A DNA stretch of 64,000 nucleotides from an uncultured Acidobacteriota bacterium. Lineage in GTDB: Bacteria > Acidobacteriota > Terriglobia > Terriglobales > Acidobacteriaceae. The stretch covers positions 682,001 through 746,000 of the forward strand of contig CAILAC010000010.1 of NCBI GenBank assembly GCA_903832055.1, read 5' to 3'. Every line of letters begins with the position of its first letter. The first letter of the stretch is position 1. Below the pieces are notes generated by a model. That model was not told the DNA's origin. It searched no databases and saw only the letters and a program-made list of their open reading frames with translations. This document shows positions 54,026 through 63,929 of the stretch, piece after piece. Made by a program: the position numbers and the translations under genes.

Positions 54026-55657
54026 TCAGATTCCCAGTTTCTTCCAGATTGCATCTACTTTGGCTTTGGTTGTCTTATCCATTTCGAGCATGGCCGGCCA
54101 TGGCCGGTCAAACCCCTCGGCCTTCCACTTACGGGTTGCATCAATGCCCATCTTGCTGCCGTAGTTAGCCATTCGCGAGGCATGATCGAGCGAATCGATC
54201 GGCCCCAGGATGAATTGGATATCCCGCTCCGGATCGATGTTATTGGTTACCCGCAGCGTTACTTCGCCGATATCCTGTACATCGCAGTCTTCGTCAACAA
54301 CCACAATGCATTTGGTGAACATCGCCTGGCCCAGCGACCAGATAGCCGCCATCACCTTGCGCGCCTGACCGGCATAACTCTTTCGAATTGAAACAATCAT
54401 CAGGTTATGAAAGACACCCTCGGCCGGCAAGTTGATATCGACAATCTCAGGGATTGTCATCTTCATCATCGGCAGAAAGATTCGCTCGACGGCCTTTCCC
54501 ATCCAGGCGTCTTCCATCGGAGGCTTGCCCACGATAGTCGCCGCATAAATCGGGTCCTTGCGATGAGTTATGCATGTGATATGAAAGACCGGGTACTCGT
54601 CCTGCATGGTATAGAAGCCGGTGTGGTCGCCAAACGGGCCTTCCGTGCGCATTTCACCCAGCTCGACGTACCCCTCGAGCACAATCTCAGCGTTCGCGGG
54701 AACCTCCAGGTCTACCGTCTCGCACTTTACGATCTCGACCGGCTTGCCGCGCAGAAAGCCTGCAATCAGGTACTCCTCAATCTCCGGCGGTGCCGGCACA
54801 ATTGCCGAAAACGTCGTCGCCGGGTCGGAGCCAATAGAAACGGCTACTTCCATCCGCGAACCCTTCAGATTGCCAAACTGCACCTGCGGCAACCCGCCCA
54901 CCGGTCCATCCGCCACCGTGTATGCGCCACCCGAAGTTTCAGCCATCGCAGCTACCCGCGCCGCCTTTGAGTCGGAATCTGAATTAGCCATGGCCGCAGC
55001 GCGCAGCGCCTCACGATAGTGCTCTGCTGCGACCTTTTGCCGCTGCCAGTGCATGCCTGTGGTCTGGCCGTCATAAACCTGCATCCGGTACATGCCGATA
55101 TTGCGCTTGCCTGATTTTGGATCGCGGGTATGCACACAGGGCAAGGTGATAAACGGACCGCCATCATGCGGCCAGCAGGTCAACACCGGAAAATCAAGCA
55201 GGTTGAATCCCTGCCGCAGAATCACCTGCTTGCAGGGCGCATCCTTGGCAGAGACCGTCTTTGGAAACGACCGCACCAGTTCGCCCACCTGGGGCAGCAT
55301 CTTCAGCTTGTCGAGGAGGCCCTCGGGAGCCTTCATATTCATCAGCCCCTGGATGCGCCCGGCAATCTGCTCCAGATTGTCCACGCCCAAAGCCATCGCC
55401 ATACGCCGCTCTGAGCCAAACTGGTTGATGAAGACCTTATGCCCTGGGTGCCCGACGATATTTTCAAACAGCAGCGCCGGCCCACCCGGTGCATAGCCCT
55501 CAGCACCCTTGACAGAGCGCGACCCGCTGCCTGCTTTCGAGGCCCGGTCGGTGATTTCAGTGATTTCAAGGCGCGGAGAAACCGGCTCCTTGATGCGCTT
55601 CAGTTCCCCTGCCTTGTCGAGAGCCGCAATCCATTCGCGAAGATCGTTGTAAGCCAA
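54026..55657 (-). CDS. UbiD family decarboxylase
   Basis: 543 residues. Begins AYNDLREWIAALDKAGELKR and carries the family blocks DFPVLTCWPHDGGPFITLPC, NIGMYRMQVYDGQTTGMHWQ, the prFMN/metal region, then LVVPANAEIVLEGYVELGEM-like LEVPANAEIVLEGYVEL and GPFGDHTGFYTMQDEYPVF with the catalytic Glu. UbiD enzymes decarboxylate with prenylated FMN; in a menaquinone user the substrate may be a menaquinone precursor or an aromatic acid. The TTG at 55657 fits AGGAG six bases upstream and the family start better than ATG 55705. Confidence 0.92.
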   Translation of the reverse strand: MAYNDLREWIAALDKAGELKRIKEPVSPRLEITEITDRASKAGSGSRSVKGAEGYAPGGPALLFENIVGHPGHKVFINQFGSERRMAMALGVDNLEQIAGRIQGLMNMKAPEGLLDKLKMLPQVGELVRSFPKTVSAKDAPCKQVILRQGFNLLDFPVLTCWPHDGGPFITLPCVHTRDPKSGKRNIGMYRMQVYDGQTTGMHWQRQKVAAEHYREALRAAAMANSDSDSKAARVAAMAETSGGAYTVADGPVGGLPQVQFGNLKGSRMEVAVSIGSDPATTFSAIVPAPPEIEEYLIAGFLRGKPVEIVKCETVDLEVPANAEIVLEGYVELGEMRTEGPFGDHTGFYTMQDEYPVFHITCITHRKDPIYAATIVGKPPMEDAWMGKAVERIFLPMMKMTIPEIVDINLPAEGVFHNLMIVSIRKSYAGQARKVMAAIWSLGQAMFTKCIVVVDEDCDVQDIGEVTLRVTNNIDPERDIQFILGPIDSLDHASRMANYGSKMGIDATRKWKAEGFDRPWPAMLEMDKTTKAKVDAIWKKLGI

Positions 55658-55778
55658 AACGTACTCCTGGCGCGGAACCGGTAGGACTCGGTCTAAACCG
55701 CACAACCTTTAGTGTATCGGGCGACGAGAGCCGCCGGGCCGGTTGGCTGTCGCCCGCTTTTGTCAGAGCGAAACTGCC

Positions 55779-56735
55779 TCAGTTGATGGTGTGAACCGAA
55801 GGCACGAAGGCATCCAGCGGAAAACCGAGCCGCTTCCATTCGTCGTAGCCTCCCCGCAAGGGGCGCACCCGCTCAATGCCGAGCCGATGCAGCGACATGG
55901 CCGTCTTTGCGGCGGTCGCCTCGCTGGGGCAGGTGCAATAGAGAATAATGTCGCGGTCGAGCGGAATTTCGCCACTGCGAGCCGCCAGCGAATCCGGTGA
56001 AAGATGATGGGCGCCCGGCAAGGTGAAAGGATCAGGAACGAGTTCCAGCGGATGACGCAGGTCCACAATATAGACTGGCTCGCCGGCATCGAGCATCCCT
56101 TTGAGCGCCTCGGGCTCGATGCGGTCGGTGCGCAGCTTTTTCATGTACGTCTGCTTGCGGTAAACGCGGTACCCGAGAAAGCCCAGAATTCCCAGCAACA
56201 GCAGGATGCCGCCAAAGCGGTCTGCCCAGTCCAGCAGAGTGGGGTCGCGGTGCAGCATGTCGCCAAAGAGCCGGCCAGCCAGGAGCAGAGCCCCTACCCA
56301 GACAATTGACCCGGCGGAATCAAAAATCAGGAAGCGGCCGATGGACATGCCTGTCTGGCCGGCGACCGGCGGAGCCACCACCGATAATCCCGGCACAAAC
56401 TTGGCAAACAGCAGGGTGTAAGCGCCACGCTTGCCAAACGACTCATGCGTCCGGCGAACGCAGGTTGTGGGCTCCAGCGAAAACTTGCAGAGAATTCTCA
56501 GTACGACGTGACCAAACCGGCGTCCGAAAAGAAACCAGCTCGTATCGGCAACCATGCAGGCAAGGGCCCCGGCCGCAAGAGCCGCCGCAAAGCTCATGTG
56601 TTCAGTCGCTGAGAGAGCGCCAGCGGCCAGCAGGACGGGGGTGGCGGGCAGCGGCAGACCAATCTGCTCCAGGAACACCCATCCGAAAACTAGAAAATAG
56701 CCGTAGGTAATAAGAATTGTTGTCGGTAGAGGCAT
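55779..56735 (-). CDS. DedA family membrane protein fused to a rhodanese domain
   Basis: 318 residues. DedA domain at 1-200: FVFGWVFLEQIGLPLPATPV-like opening, RRFGHVVLRILCKFSLEPTT, FGKRGAYTLLFAKFVPGLSV with the conserved F/Y-P-G-x-R/S region, and several helices. After a basic linker (RTDRIEPEALKGMLDAGEPV) comes a rhodanese domain (YIVDLRHPLELVPDPFTLPG), with the active-site loop YCTCPSEATAA. The Cys is present, so a thiol/sulfur transfer function is possible. The rhodanese part would be cytoplasmic. Confidence 0.88.
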   Translation of the reverse strand: MPLPTTILITYGYFLVFGWVFLEQIGLPLPATPVLLAAGALSATEHMSFAAALAAGALACMVADTSWFLFGRRFGHVVLRILCKFSLEPTTCVRRTHESFGKRGAYTLLFAKFVPGLSVVAPPVAGQTGMSIGRFLIFDSAGSIVWVGALLLAGRLFGDMLHRDPTLLDWADRFGGILLLLGILGFLGYRVYRKQTYMKKLRTDRIEPEALKGMLDAGEPVYIVDLRHPLELVPDPFTLPGAHHLSPDSLAARSGEIPLDRDIILYCTCPSEATAAKTAMSLHRLGIERVRPLRGGYDEWKRLGFPLDAFVPSVHTIN

Positions 56736-56796
56736 AATTTGGACCTTGGCCAGTCAATCGCGTGGCGTGCCTATAGGATGCCACTAAACGATGAGA

Positions 56797-56841
56797 GGTG
56801 CAGGAATCTCGGGTGCAGGAATCTCGGGTGCAGGAATCTCG
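56797..56841. repeat. 15-base tandem repeat, three perfect copies
   Basis: GGTGCAGGAATCTCG is repeated three times without change (56797-56811, 56812-56826, 56827-56841) in the 190-base gap between the transpeptidase and DedA genes. Confidence 0.9.
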
Positions 56842-56924
56842 CAGCGCGAAAGCGCGCCCGGTGACCTTCTCCAGGTTCAGCGCATTGAACGCCCGCATGC
56901 AGCTGTGGCCCGGCAGTGGCCCCG

Positions 56925-58211
56925 TTAGTCCGCTGAACCAGCAACCGCGCGCGACACAGTTGGCTCTGCGTTCTGGGCCTGCACTATTGATTTTTCTGCA
57001 AAGTAGTTCCGGTCCCAAAGGCTGCGATAGAAGAGGCCGGTCAGCTCTGCGGCACGGGGTCCAAAGACCGGCCGCCCACCCTCGAGGAAGAACACCGTCA
57101 CCAGCGTTCCCACGGGCGATTCCGAATACGAAGCAAACCAGCCAAAGCGGGTTCCCTTGTCGGAGCAGGTTCCTGTCTTGCCGAAGACAGGCAATTCGTG
57201 GAAGTTGACCCGCAGTGAACGCGCCGTGCCATACTCGACCGCGCCAGCCATGCCATCCTGCAGGTCAGGCACAAAGCGGTTGATATCCAGCGTCCGCTTG
57301 ACGCGCGGCTCAAAATTGGCCGCCTCGTCCGGAGTTGTCGGGTGTTGTAGATAGTAGAGAGTGCCTCCGTTGGCAATCGCCGCGACAAAGGCTCCCAGTT
57401 GCAGCGGAGTCATCGAAACGCCTTGGCCAAAGCTGCACATGCGGCCCACGCCGCCCTCTGAAGCCGGCAGTTCATGGTCAGGATAGGTCCCCAACTGCTC
57501 GCCCGCGATGTTGTAACCCGCCAACTCGCCCAGGCCAAACTGCGTCGCATAGTGACGCACCCGTTCGAAGCCAAGCTCACGGCCCATTTCTTCAAAATAA
57601 AGATTGTTTGAGTGCGCCAGAGCCTCGGTCAGATTCATCCGGAAACCGCCCAGATTGACTGGAGTATCCCGCGTAACCAGTCCCTCTGAAAGCGCCGCCA
57701 GGCCCACCGACAGTTTGATCGTCGAGCACGGCTCAGCGCCGGGAGAGAGCGCCAGCTTCTGGTTCACCATGGCCAGAATGCGCCCGGTCGAAGCATTGAT
57801 GACCACTGCGGTTCCATTCATGTTACCCAGCGCGTCAATGACCGCAGCGCGAATGGTCGGGTCCTCGCCGGCCGCGACATCGCCATCGCCCTGGCTGGTG
57901 ACGAAGGAACTAGCCGTGAATCGCTCATAAGATCGATGCTTGCGTGAATTCAAAACCGCGCGCTGCACCCGTCCGTGACGGCCACTGCGGCCCGCTGATT
58001 TGGCTGCGGGTGCATCGCTGCCCGCGCCTGCTGCCGTTCCGGTTGCCGCATGAGCCCGGGCCGTATGCCTGTGACCTGCTGCATGATGAGCCTCAGCAAC
58101 ATGACCGCTTTTTGCATGGTGCCCAGTGTGAGCCTTATCCAAAGCAAACAGGGCAGGAATCGAACCGGAAACCAGGGCTACCACTGCAACAAAAACAGGC
58201 AATTTCTTCAT
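56925..58211 (-). CDS. Penicillin-binding transpeptidase-domain protein with His-rich N-terminus
   Basis: 428 residues. A signal peptide (VFVAVVALVSGSIPALFALD) precedes a His/Ala-rich segment of about 60 residues (TGHHAKSGHVAEAHHAAGHR). The transpeptidase domain has all three motifs: S-T-I-K in EPCSTIKLSVGLAALS, S-N-N in EALAHSNNLYFEEMG and K-T-G in LPVFGKTGTCSDKG. It lacks the glycosyltransferase and PASTA parts, so it is a class B-like or class D-like enzyme acting on peptidoglycan or beta-lactams. It follows ftsZ, 363 bases on, same strand. Confidence 0.85.
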   Translation of the reverse strand: MKKLPVFVAVVALVSGSIPALFALDKAHTGHHAKSGHVAEAHHAAGHRHTARAHAATGTAAGAGSDAPAAKSAGRSGRHGRVQRAVLNSRKHRSYERFTASSFVTSQGDGDVAAGEDPTIRAAVIDALGNMNGTAVVINASTGRILAMVNQKLALSPGAEPCSTIKLSVGLAALSEGLVTRDTPVNLGGFRMNLTEALAHSNNLYFEEMGRELGFERVRHYATQFGLGELAGYNIAGEQLGTYPDHELPASEGGVGRMCSFGQGVSMTPLQLGAFVAAIANGGTLYYLQHPTTPDEAANFEPRVKRTLDINRFVPDLQDGMAGAVEYGTARSLRVNFHELPVFGKTGTCSDKGTRFGWFASYSESPVGTLVTVFFLEGGRPVFGPRAAELTGLFYRSLWDRNYFAEKSIVQAQNAEPTVSRAVAGSAD

Positions 58212-58574
58212 GCGGGAATTTCCTCAACTTCAAGTCTTGTCCCCGGTCGGCTTCCCCTGCCTTCAACTCTTTCACCGGGTCAGTCTGAACACTACTTTAC
58301 TTCCTGATACTTGCGGTTTGACTCGAACAGACCTGAAACGTCCATGCGCTCTTTTCAAATCACAAAACACCATGCGCCAGGCAGCAGGGCAAAAGGATGT
58401 GCCTCTCCGCTCTGTACTTCCCAGAGTAAATCGTTTCATGGCTTACCAGGACTCTATCGACGCGGTCATCAAAACACAACATTTCTTTTTGCCGCGTCCG
58501 ATTTCCCAATTCGCCTGCTGTGAACTCCGGGAATCGCCAGCGGACGAACCCCGGAGCTATTCCCGAAATTGCCC
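58212..58574. other. Intergenic region between ftsZ and the transpeptidase gene
   Basis: 363 bases. No gene, strong promoter or terminator was seen. GAGGAA lies about 10 bases before the transpeptidase start at 58211. Confidence 0.6.
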
Positions 58575-60122
58575 TTAGAACTGCCCCCTGCGCAGAAACG
58601 CCGGAACATCCAGATCCGCATGTTCGGTCTCTGCCGGGGTTGCAAAATGGGCCACGGCACTGTGCGGCCTCGCCGCCTCTGAAGAGTACGGCTGCAGTTC
58701 AGTCGCGTAGTCCCGCGGCAACGGCGCATATGATGGCGGCTCGGCAAGCTCGGCAAATCGCGGCCGCGCCGGTGCAGAAACGCCCACCGACTCCTGCGCA
58801 AACCGCCCGCCAAACTCCCGTGTTGGCGTGGATTCCGCCTGAACTGAAACCACTGCAGCCGATTCAGGCTCCGCCACCGCCACTGAAGCCGCAACTTCCT
58901 CAACCACTGCCACCGATGAGGCCGAAGGCGCCGTCGCTTCCACAGCCGGAGTCCAGGCCGCCTGTTCCCGTACCTCTTCCTCGACCTCGCTCAGAAACCG
59001 CAACGGCGCAGGCTCAGCCTCCTGCATCCAGGTGTTCGGAGCAACTACCGGCACTGAAACTACCGGCGTCGCCTCAACATCCAGCATGCGCGCACGGCGG
59101 TCGGGCATCTGGTCGCGGAAGCCCGTCGCGATGACCGTAATCTTCACTTCCTCGCCCATCTTTTCGTCCAATACGGCTCCGAAAATAATGTTTGCGTCCT
59201 CGTGTGCCGAGCTTTGAATGAGCGAAGAAGCCTCGTTGACCTCACTCAGCTTCAGCGAACTCGACCCAGTAATGTTGATGAGAATGCCGCGCGCGCCGTC
59301 GATCGCACCCTCTTCAAGCAGCGGCGAAGCCATCGCCGCCTGAGCCGCCTCAATCGCTCGGTTTGCGCCGGAACGAACAGCCGTGCCCATCACCGCGTGG
59401 CCCATGCCAGCCATCGTCGTCTTGACGTCGGCAAAGTCGCGGTTGATGATGCCCGGAATCGTAATGATGTCTGAAATACCCTGCACGCCCTGGCGCAGCA
59501 CATCGTCGGCAATCCTGAAACTCTCAAAGAAGCCGGCATCCTTGGCGACAGCCAGCAGCTTTTCGTTGGGAATGACGATCATCGTGTCGACTGACTCAAG
59601 CAACTCGGCCATGCCACGGTCCGCCTGCTGCAACCGGCGCTTCCCCTCAAACGCAAACGGGCGCGTGACCACAGCCACCGTCAGAATGCCCATCTCGCTC
59701 GCCAGCGAGGCGATCACCGGAGCCGCGCCGGTACCCGTTCCGCCGCCCAGACCTGCAGTCACGAACACCATGTCTGCCCCTTCGAGCGCCTCAATAATCT
59801 TGTCTGAATCTTCGAGCGCAGCCCTGCGGCCCACATCCGGATTCGCGCCCGCGCCCAGCCCGGCGGTCAGACGAACACCGAGTTGCAGCTTTACCGGAGC
59901 CTGCGAGAGCTTCAGCGCCTGCACGTCCGTATTGGCCGTGATGAATTCGACGCCCTCGACCTTGGCCTCGATCATGCGATTGATAGCGTTGCCGCCGCCG
60001 CCGCCCACGCCGATTACCTTGATCCGCGCCCCGTGGGGAATCTCGTCGTGAAACTGAATGCGCATCGCCTCAGCCCTCTGTTGGTCCGTTTGTCCCGTCT
60101 GCTGTCCGTCGAAAGATTCCAT
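58575..60122 (-). CDS. ftsZ: Cell division protein FtsZ
   Basis: 515 residues. The GTPase domain has [31 protein letters not shown], the tubulin signature [19 protein letters not shown] and the T7 loop ([20 protein letters not shown]). The variable linker from about 330 to 500 is long, rich in Val, Ala and Glu. The C-terminal peptide [15 protein letters not shown] keeps the FtsA/ZipA-binding core D-x-P-A-F-L-R. Start ATG 60122 has GGAGG nine bases upstream; ATG 60065 ([12 protein letters not shown]) is an alternative. Confidence 0.96.
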   Translation of the reverse strand: MESFDGQQTGQTDQQRAEAMRIQFHDEIPHGARIKVIGVGGGGGNAINRMIEAKVEGVEFITANTDVQALKLSQAPVKLQLGVRLTAGLGAGANPDVGRRAALEDSDKIIEALEGADMVFVTAGLGGGTGTGAAPVIASLASEMGILTVAVVTRPFAFEGKRRLQQADRGMAELLESVDTMIVIPNEKLLAVAKDAGFFESFRIADDVLRQGVQGISDIITIPGIINRDFADVKTTMAGMGHAVMGTAVRSGANRAIEAAQAAMASPLLEEGAIDGARGILINITGSSSLKLSEVNEASSLIQSSAHEDANIIFGAVLDEKMGEEVKITVIATGFRDQMPDRRARMLDVEATPVVSVPVVAPNTWMQEAEPAPLRFLSEVEEEVREQAAWTPAVEATAPSASSVAVVEEVAASVAVAEPESAAVVSVQAESTPTREFGGRFAQESVGVSAPARPRFAELAEPPSYAPLPRDYATELQPYSSEAARPHSAVAHFATPAETEHADLDVPAFLRRGQF

Positions 60123-60157
60123 GCCCCTGGCCTCCCTGATTCCCCGTTGTTCGTATC

Positions 60158-61378
60158 CTACAAACTTGCTGCGAATATAGCGCGTAACTTTGCACGCAGA
60201 CTGTTGTTCTCTGCGGTACGTGTCACTCTTTTTCGGTGCGCGTACAGGAGCATCCCCACCAGCGTTGTGTAGGCGGGATGCGTCAGCTCAGGCGGCATCC
60301 GCGAGAGCTGCACCGGCTGCCCAATCCGCGCCCGCACATGCAGGATGCTCTCGGTCACATCCAATAGGCCTGGCAACACCGCACCGCCGCCCGTCAGCAC
60401 CACTCCGGCGCCCAGCGCGCCCAGTACGCCGCCATCCCGCAGGCTGCGGCGCACCATGTCAAAAAGCTCACGGGCGCGCGGCTCCAGAATCTCGGCCACC
60501 GACCGGTGCCGGATCATCCGGGTCTCCCCGTGGGGCTGCGAGCTGCGAATCTCAACCTCGTCCAGCTGCGGCACGGCCGTCACAACGCAATGTCCATAAC
60601 GCAGCTTCAGCTGCTCAGCCTGCGCCACCGGCATCTGCAGCACCACGGCCAAATCGTTGGTAAAGTGCTGCCCGCCAAACGGAATGCTGCCAGTATGGGC
60701 GACCGCGCCCTCAAAAAACACAACCAGCTCGGTCGAATGCGCCCCGATATCCAGCACACAGACGCCTAACTCACGCTCGTCCGCCGTCAGAGTCGCCTCG
60801 GCTGCCGCCAGCGCCTCAAATACAGTATCGGTGACCTCAAGCCCGGCCCGGTTGGCGCAGGTAACAACGCTTTGCTGGGCGCTCCCCGAGCAGGTAGACA
60901 TATGCAGGTCCACCTCAAGTCGGCTCCCCACCATCCCCACCGGGTCATGAATCCCTGGCTGCTCATCCAGCACAAATTGCCGCGTCAGCAGGTGCAGAAT
61001 CTCCCGGTCCGGCGGCAGCGAAACTCCGCGCGCCCGCTCCACCGCAATGGTCACATCGTCCTTGCTGATCTCTCGCATGCGAGTGCCAAAGTTCAGCCCC
61101 GCAGTCGTATTGACGCCGATCACATTGGGGCCTCCGACGCCAACCAGGCACTCGTCAATATTCACGCGCACCTGCCGCTCAGCCTGGTCGCTCGCTGCCT
61201 TTACCGCGCGCGCAGCCGGGCCAAGTTCTGCAATCAGCCCCTTGCGCATCCCCGCAGACTCGACCACCGCGTGAGCCCGGTACCGCAGAGCGCCCTCATT
61301 CAGGTCGCCTGCAAGCACCCGCGTAAACGCAGAACCTACGTCGAGCACGACAATCAGATTTTCCTGCTTCTGGCTCAT
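60158..61378 (-). CDS. ftsA: Cell division protein FtsA
   Basis: 406 residues. Actin-like fold: [20 protein letters not shown], then SHS2-like 1C domain around 85-165, [40 protein letters not shown] and [16 protein letters not shown]. The amphipathic C-terminal helix for membrane binding is [12 protein letters not shown]. It tethers FtsZ to the membrane. The ATG at 61378 is used; an upstream TTG at 61384 adds two residues. Confidence 0.94.
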   Translation of the reverse strand: MSQKQENLIVVLDVGSAFTRVLAGDLNEGALRYRAHAVVESAGMRKGLIAELGPAARAVKAASDQAERQVRVNIDECLVGVGGPNVIGVNTTAGLNFGTRMREISKDDVTIAVERARGVSLPPDREILHLLTRQFVLDEQPGIHDPVGMVGSRLEVDLHMSTCSGSAQQSVVTCANRAGLEVTDTVFEALAAAEATLTADERELGVCVLDIGAHSTELVVFFEGAVAHTGSIPFGGQHFTNDLAVVLQMPVAQAEQLKLRYGHCVVTAVPQLDEVEIRSSQPHGETRMIRHRSVAEILEPRARELFDMVRRSLRDGGVLGALGAGVVLTGGGAVLPGLLDVTESILHVRARIGQPVQLSRMPPELTHPAYTTLVGMLLYAHRKRVTRTAENNSLRAKLRAIFAASL

Positions 61379-61423
61379 GGTCAAAACGTCTCGATCTGGA
61401 AATTCAACTTCAAGTGACTCAGT

Positions 61424-62764
61424 CTACTGCCCCTGCTGTACAGCGCCTCCAGCAGGATGAACTGACTTGTGCGAGGCTGCGTGAACTGCTGCTGCGGCAT
61501 TCTCCGCCCTGGCCTTCGCAGTCTTTGCCTTTTCTGCCTTTGCATGGGCGGCCCTGGCCTTGTCCGCCTTCAACTTCAATGCTTTCTTTTTCGCTTCCGC
61601 AGCCTTGTGCGCGGCAATGCTCGCCTTCGTCAGCGGTTCTTTCACGGCTTTCGATTTTTCAGGCTGGGCCGTTGTTGCGGTCCTGGCCGTGGCTGGTTCA
61701 GACTTCGCCCCCGTATTGGCTGCTGCGCTGCCGGCATCTCTGGCCGGCGTGGCAGTTGCCGCGGCGCCCGGCGCGTCGGTCGCCATCTCCAGCGGAACCT
61801 CGCCGTTGTAGCGCAAATCCACGCCAATCAGCTTTGGATACCGCCCGCGCCACTCCCCAATATGCGCCTTGTAAATCTCCAGCCGGTGCAGGAACTGCTC
61901 GTAGCCAAAGTGAGCCAGAATATCCGACCCCTGCTCTGGCATCACCGCGCGTAAATCTTCCGGGTCCGTGACGTCAATCTCCGATACCTGTTCCGTCAGG
62001 TGCTGGCTGTTCTGGTCAAGCTCCGCCACAAACCTCTGGTAAACCGCCATCCGGGCCCGCCGCACTGAAGCCGGATCCTGCGGATTGATGCCTGTCACTA
62101 CCGGAAACGAATAGTGATGTTGCGCCATCATCGCCGGAGGCATCTGCAAAATCACGCCATCCGCGTCTGCCAGCTCAACCTGGTTGCCCTGGCGCACAAA
62201 TGCCACAGGCGTCCGCTCTACGATGCTCACGCTCAAACGATCCGGTAAATACCGCATCACCGTCGCCTGCTGCACCCAGGGAATCGACTCCAGTTGTTTG
62301 CGCCGATCACCGAGCGGGACAAAGAAAATGTTCCGCCCAATGTCCTCGCCAAAGACCGGCAGCACTTCTGTCCGGTTTACTTCGCTCAGGCCGCTTGACT
62401 CGATGCTCGATGCGCCGGGAATGCGGAAATGGGCGTCGCGCACCAGAAAATTGCGCGTCACAATGCCCAGCGTCACCGCTCCAGCCACAACCAGAAATGC
62501 GCCCGTGCCCAGCAGCACACGCCCAAACGTGCTGCGAGGCCACCACCAGCGGGTTTGCGCGACCGCCATCTTCGAGCGACGCGGCACGGGAAGCTCATCG
62601 GCTTCCTCCTGCTGCGCCACTGAGGGTATTGCAGAGACACCGCGCCTCGTCCCCAGCACCGCTGAGGGCGCCCGCCAGGCACCGCGATTTTGCGGCGCAG
62701 CCCGGTCTGCGGAGACTTCGTCGTCCCACAACGTCGTTCGACTTGAATAGCTTTTCGTCGTCAC
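61424..62764 (-). CDS. ftsQ: Cell division protein FtsQ/DivIB with long Ala/Lys-rich tail
   Basis: 446 residues from a GTG. About 85 cytoplasmic residues, one membrane helix near 85-105 (FGRVLLGTGAFLVVAGAVTL), POTRA domain (DAHFRIPGASSIESSGLSEV), FtsQ domain (SIPWVQQATVMRYLPDRLSV, ERTPVAFVRQGNQVELADAD) and a tail of about 130 residues from 320 on, made of Ala, Lys, Thr (AAHKAAEAKKKALKLKADKA). The tail is unlike the usual 250-280 residue protein. It is directly upstream of ftsA (45 bases). Confidence 0.92.
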   Translation of the reverse strand: MTTKSYSSRTTLWDDEVSADRAAPQNRGAWRAPSAVLGTRRGVSAIPSVAQQEEADELPVPRRSKMAVAQTRWWWPRSTFGRVLLGTGAFLVVAGAVTLGIVTRNFLVRDAHFRIPGASSIESSGLSEVNRTEVLPVFGEDIGRNIFFVPLGDRRKQLESIPWVQQATVMRYLPDRLSVSIVERTPVAFVRQGNQVELADADGVILQMPPAMMAQHHYSFPVVTGINPQDPASVRRARMAVYQRFVAELDQNSQHLTEQVSEIDVTDPEDLRAVMPEQGSDILAHFGYEQFLHRLEIYKAHIGEWRGRYPKLIGVDLRYNGEVPLEMATDAPGAAATATPARDAGSAAANTGAKSEPATARTATTAQPEKSKAVKEPLTKASIAAHKAAEAKKKALKLKADKARAAHAKAEKAKTAKARAENAAAAVHAASHKSVHPAGGAVQQGQ

Positions 62765-62918
62765 GCCCGAGCCAGGTCGTGAGAATCGCCAACTTCAACT
62801 ATAGCCTCGACCCGCCTGAAATTCTCAGGCAACTCCGGCACAACCCCCTCGGGGAACCCACCGGGTAACGACCATACTTTCCAAATTCAATCGCTTGTGA
62901 AACAGATATGCTGAAGCG

Positions 62919-63929
62919 ATGCACCACCTTCTGCTCTCTGCGCTGCTCGCCCTGACTGCTATCACCGCCCACTCGCAGCCAAAACCGCCCTATCAATACT
63001 TCCGCATCGGCTCCCCGCAAGACGTTGCGGCCCAGCCGAAGGCAGGATTTGCCCTGATGGGCGGCGGAACCGACCTGGACGATGCCTTCCGCTGGCTCTG
63101 TAATCGCGCCAATGGCGGCGACTTTCTCATCCTGAGAGCCGCCGGAGACGACGACTACAATCCGTACGTCCTTGGATTACAGACCCAGCCTCAGTGCAAG
63201 CTCAACTCCGTCGCCACGCTGATTCTGCCCAACCGCGAAGCAGCCAACGACCCCTTCGTTGCCTCCACCATCCGCAACGCTGAAGCCATCTTCATCGCCG
63301 GCGGCGACCAGGCCAACTATACCCGCAACTGGACCGGGACACCCGTTCAGCGCGAAATCAACGCAGCCATCGAGCGCGGTGTTCCCCTCGGCGGCACCAG
63401 CGCAGGCCTCGCCGTCATGGGCGAGTGGGCATATAGCGCCGAGGGCGACAAGCCGGACGACCCCAATCTCAGCAGCAAAGACGTCCTGATGAACCCCTTG
63501 AACCCGCGCATCACTCTGGTTCACAACTTCCTCGAAATCCCCATTCTCAAAGGCATCATCACCGACTCTCACTTTGTAAAGCGCAATCGGATCGGGCGAC
63601 TACTCGTCTTTCTCGCGAGAATTCAGCAAAGGCTTGGCGACGAATCAATTCATGGGCTTGGGATCGATGAGAAAACCGCGATTCTTCTTGAGCCCAACGG
63701 CGAAGGTCGCGTTGTCGGGAGCGGAACGGTCACCTTGATCTGGCCGTATGCGCCAGCGCCAAAAATCCTGGCCGACAAACCGTTGGATCACGCCAACTTC
63801 AGCCAACAGATCGTCAAGGCCGGAGGTGCGATCAACGTACGGAAATGGTGTTGCGGGTCAGGGCCAAATACGCTGATCGTTGAAAAGGGGCATCTTCGGA
63901 ACTTCGACGATAAGGGGCCTGTCCGCTAA
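62919..63929 (+). CDS. Exported cyanophycinase-like peptidase, S51 family
   Basis: 336 residues with a signal peptide (LLLSALLALTAITAHSQPKP). The S51 blocks are present: FALMGGGTDLDDAFRWLCNR, FIAGGDQANYTRNWTGTPVQ and the nucleophile Ser in GVPLGGTSAGLAVMGEWAY. LGIDEKTAILLEPNGEGRVV fits the C-terminal part. Cyanophycinases cut beta-Asp-Arg polymers; other members are isoaspartyl dipeptidases. It lies head to head with ftsQ and ends over the last bases of murC, splitting the division cluster. Confidence 0.88.
   Translation: MHHLLLSALLALTAITAHSQPKPPYQYFRIGSPQDVAAQPKAGFALMGGGTDLDDAFRWLCNRANGGDFLILRAAGDDDYNPYVLGLQTQPQCKLNSVATLILPNREAANDPFVASTIRNAEAIFIAGGDQANYTRNWTGTPVQREINAAIERGVPLGGTSAGLAVMGEWAYSAEGDKPDDPNLSSKDVLMNPLNPRITLVHNFLEIPILKGIITDSHFVKRNRIGRLLVFLARIQQRLGDESIHGLGIDEKTAILLEPNGEGRVVGSGTVTLIWPYAPAPKILADKPLDHANFSQQIVKAGGAINVRKWCCGSGPNTLIVEKGHLRNFDDKGPVR

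Noticed and set aside
51553-54054. Tex start at 54054
   Set aside because: It would overlap the UbiD stop region, while the family start MATPLALSPEILLHI at 53940 has its own ribosome site.
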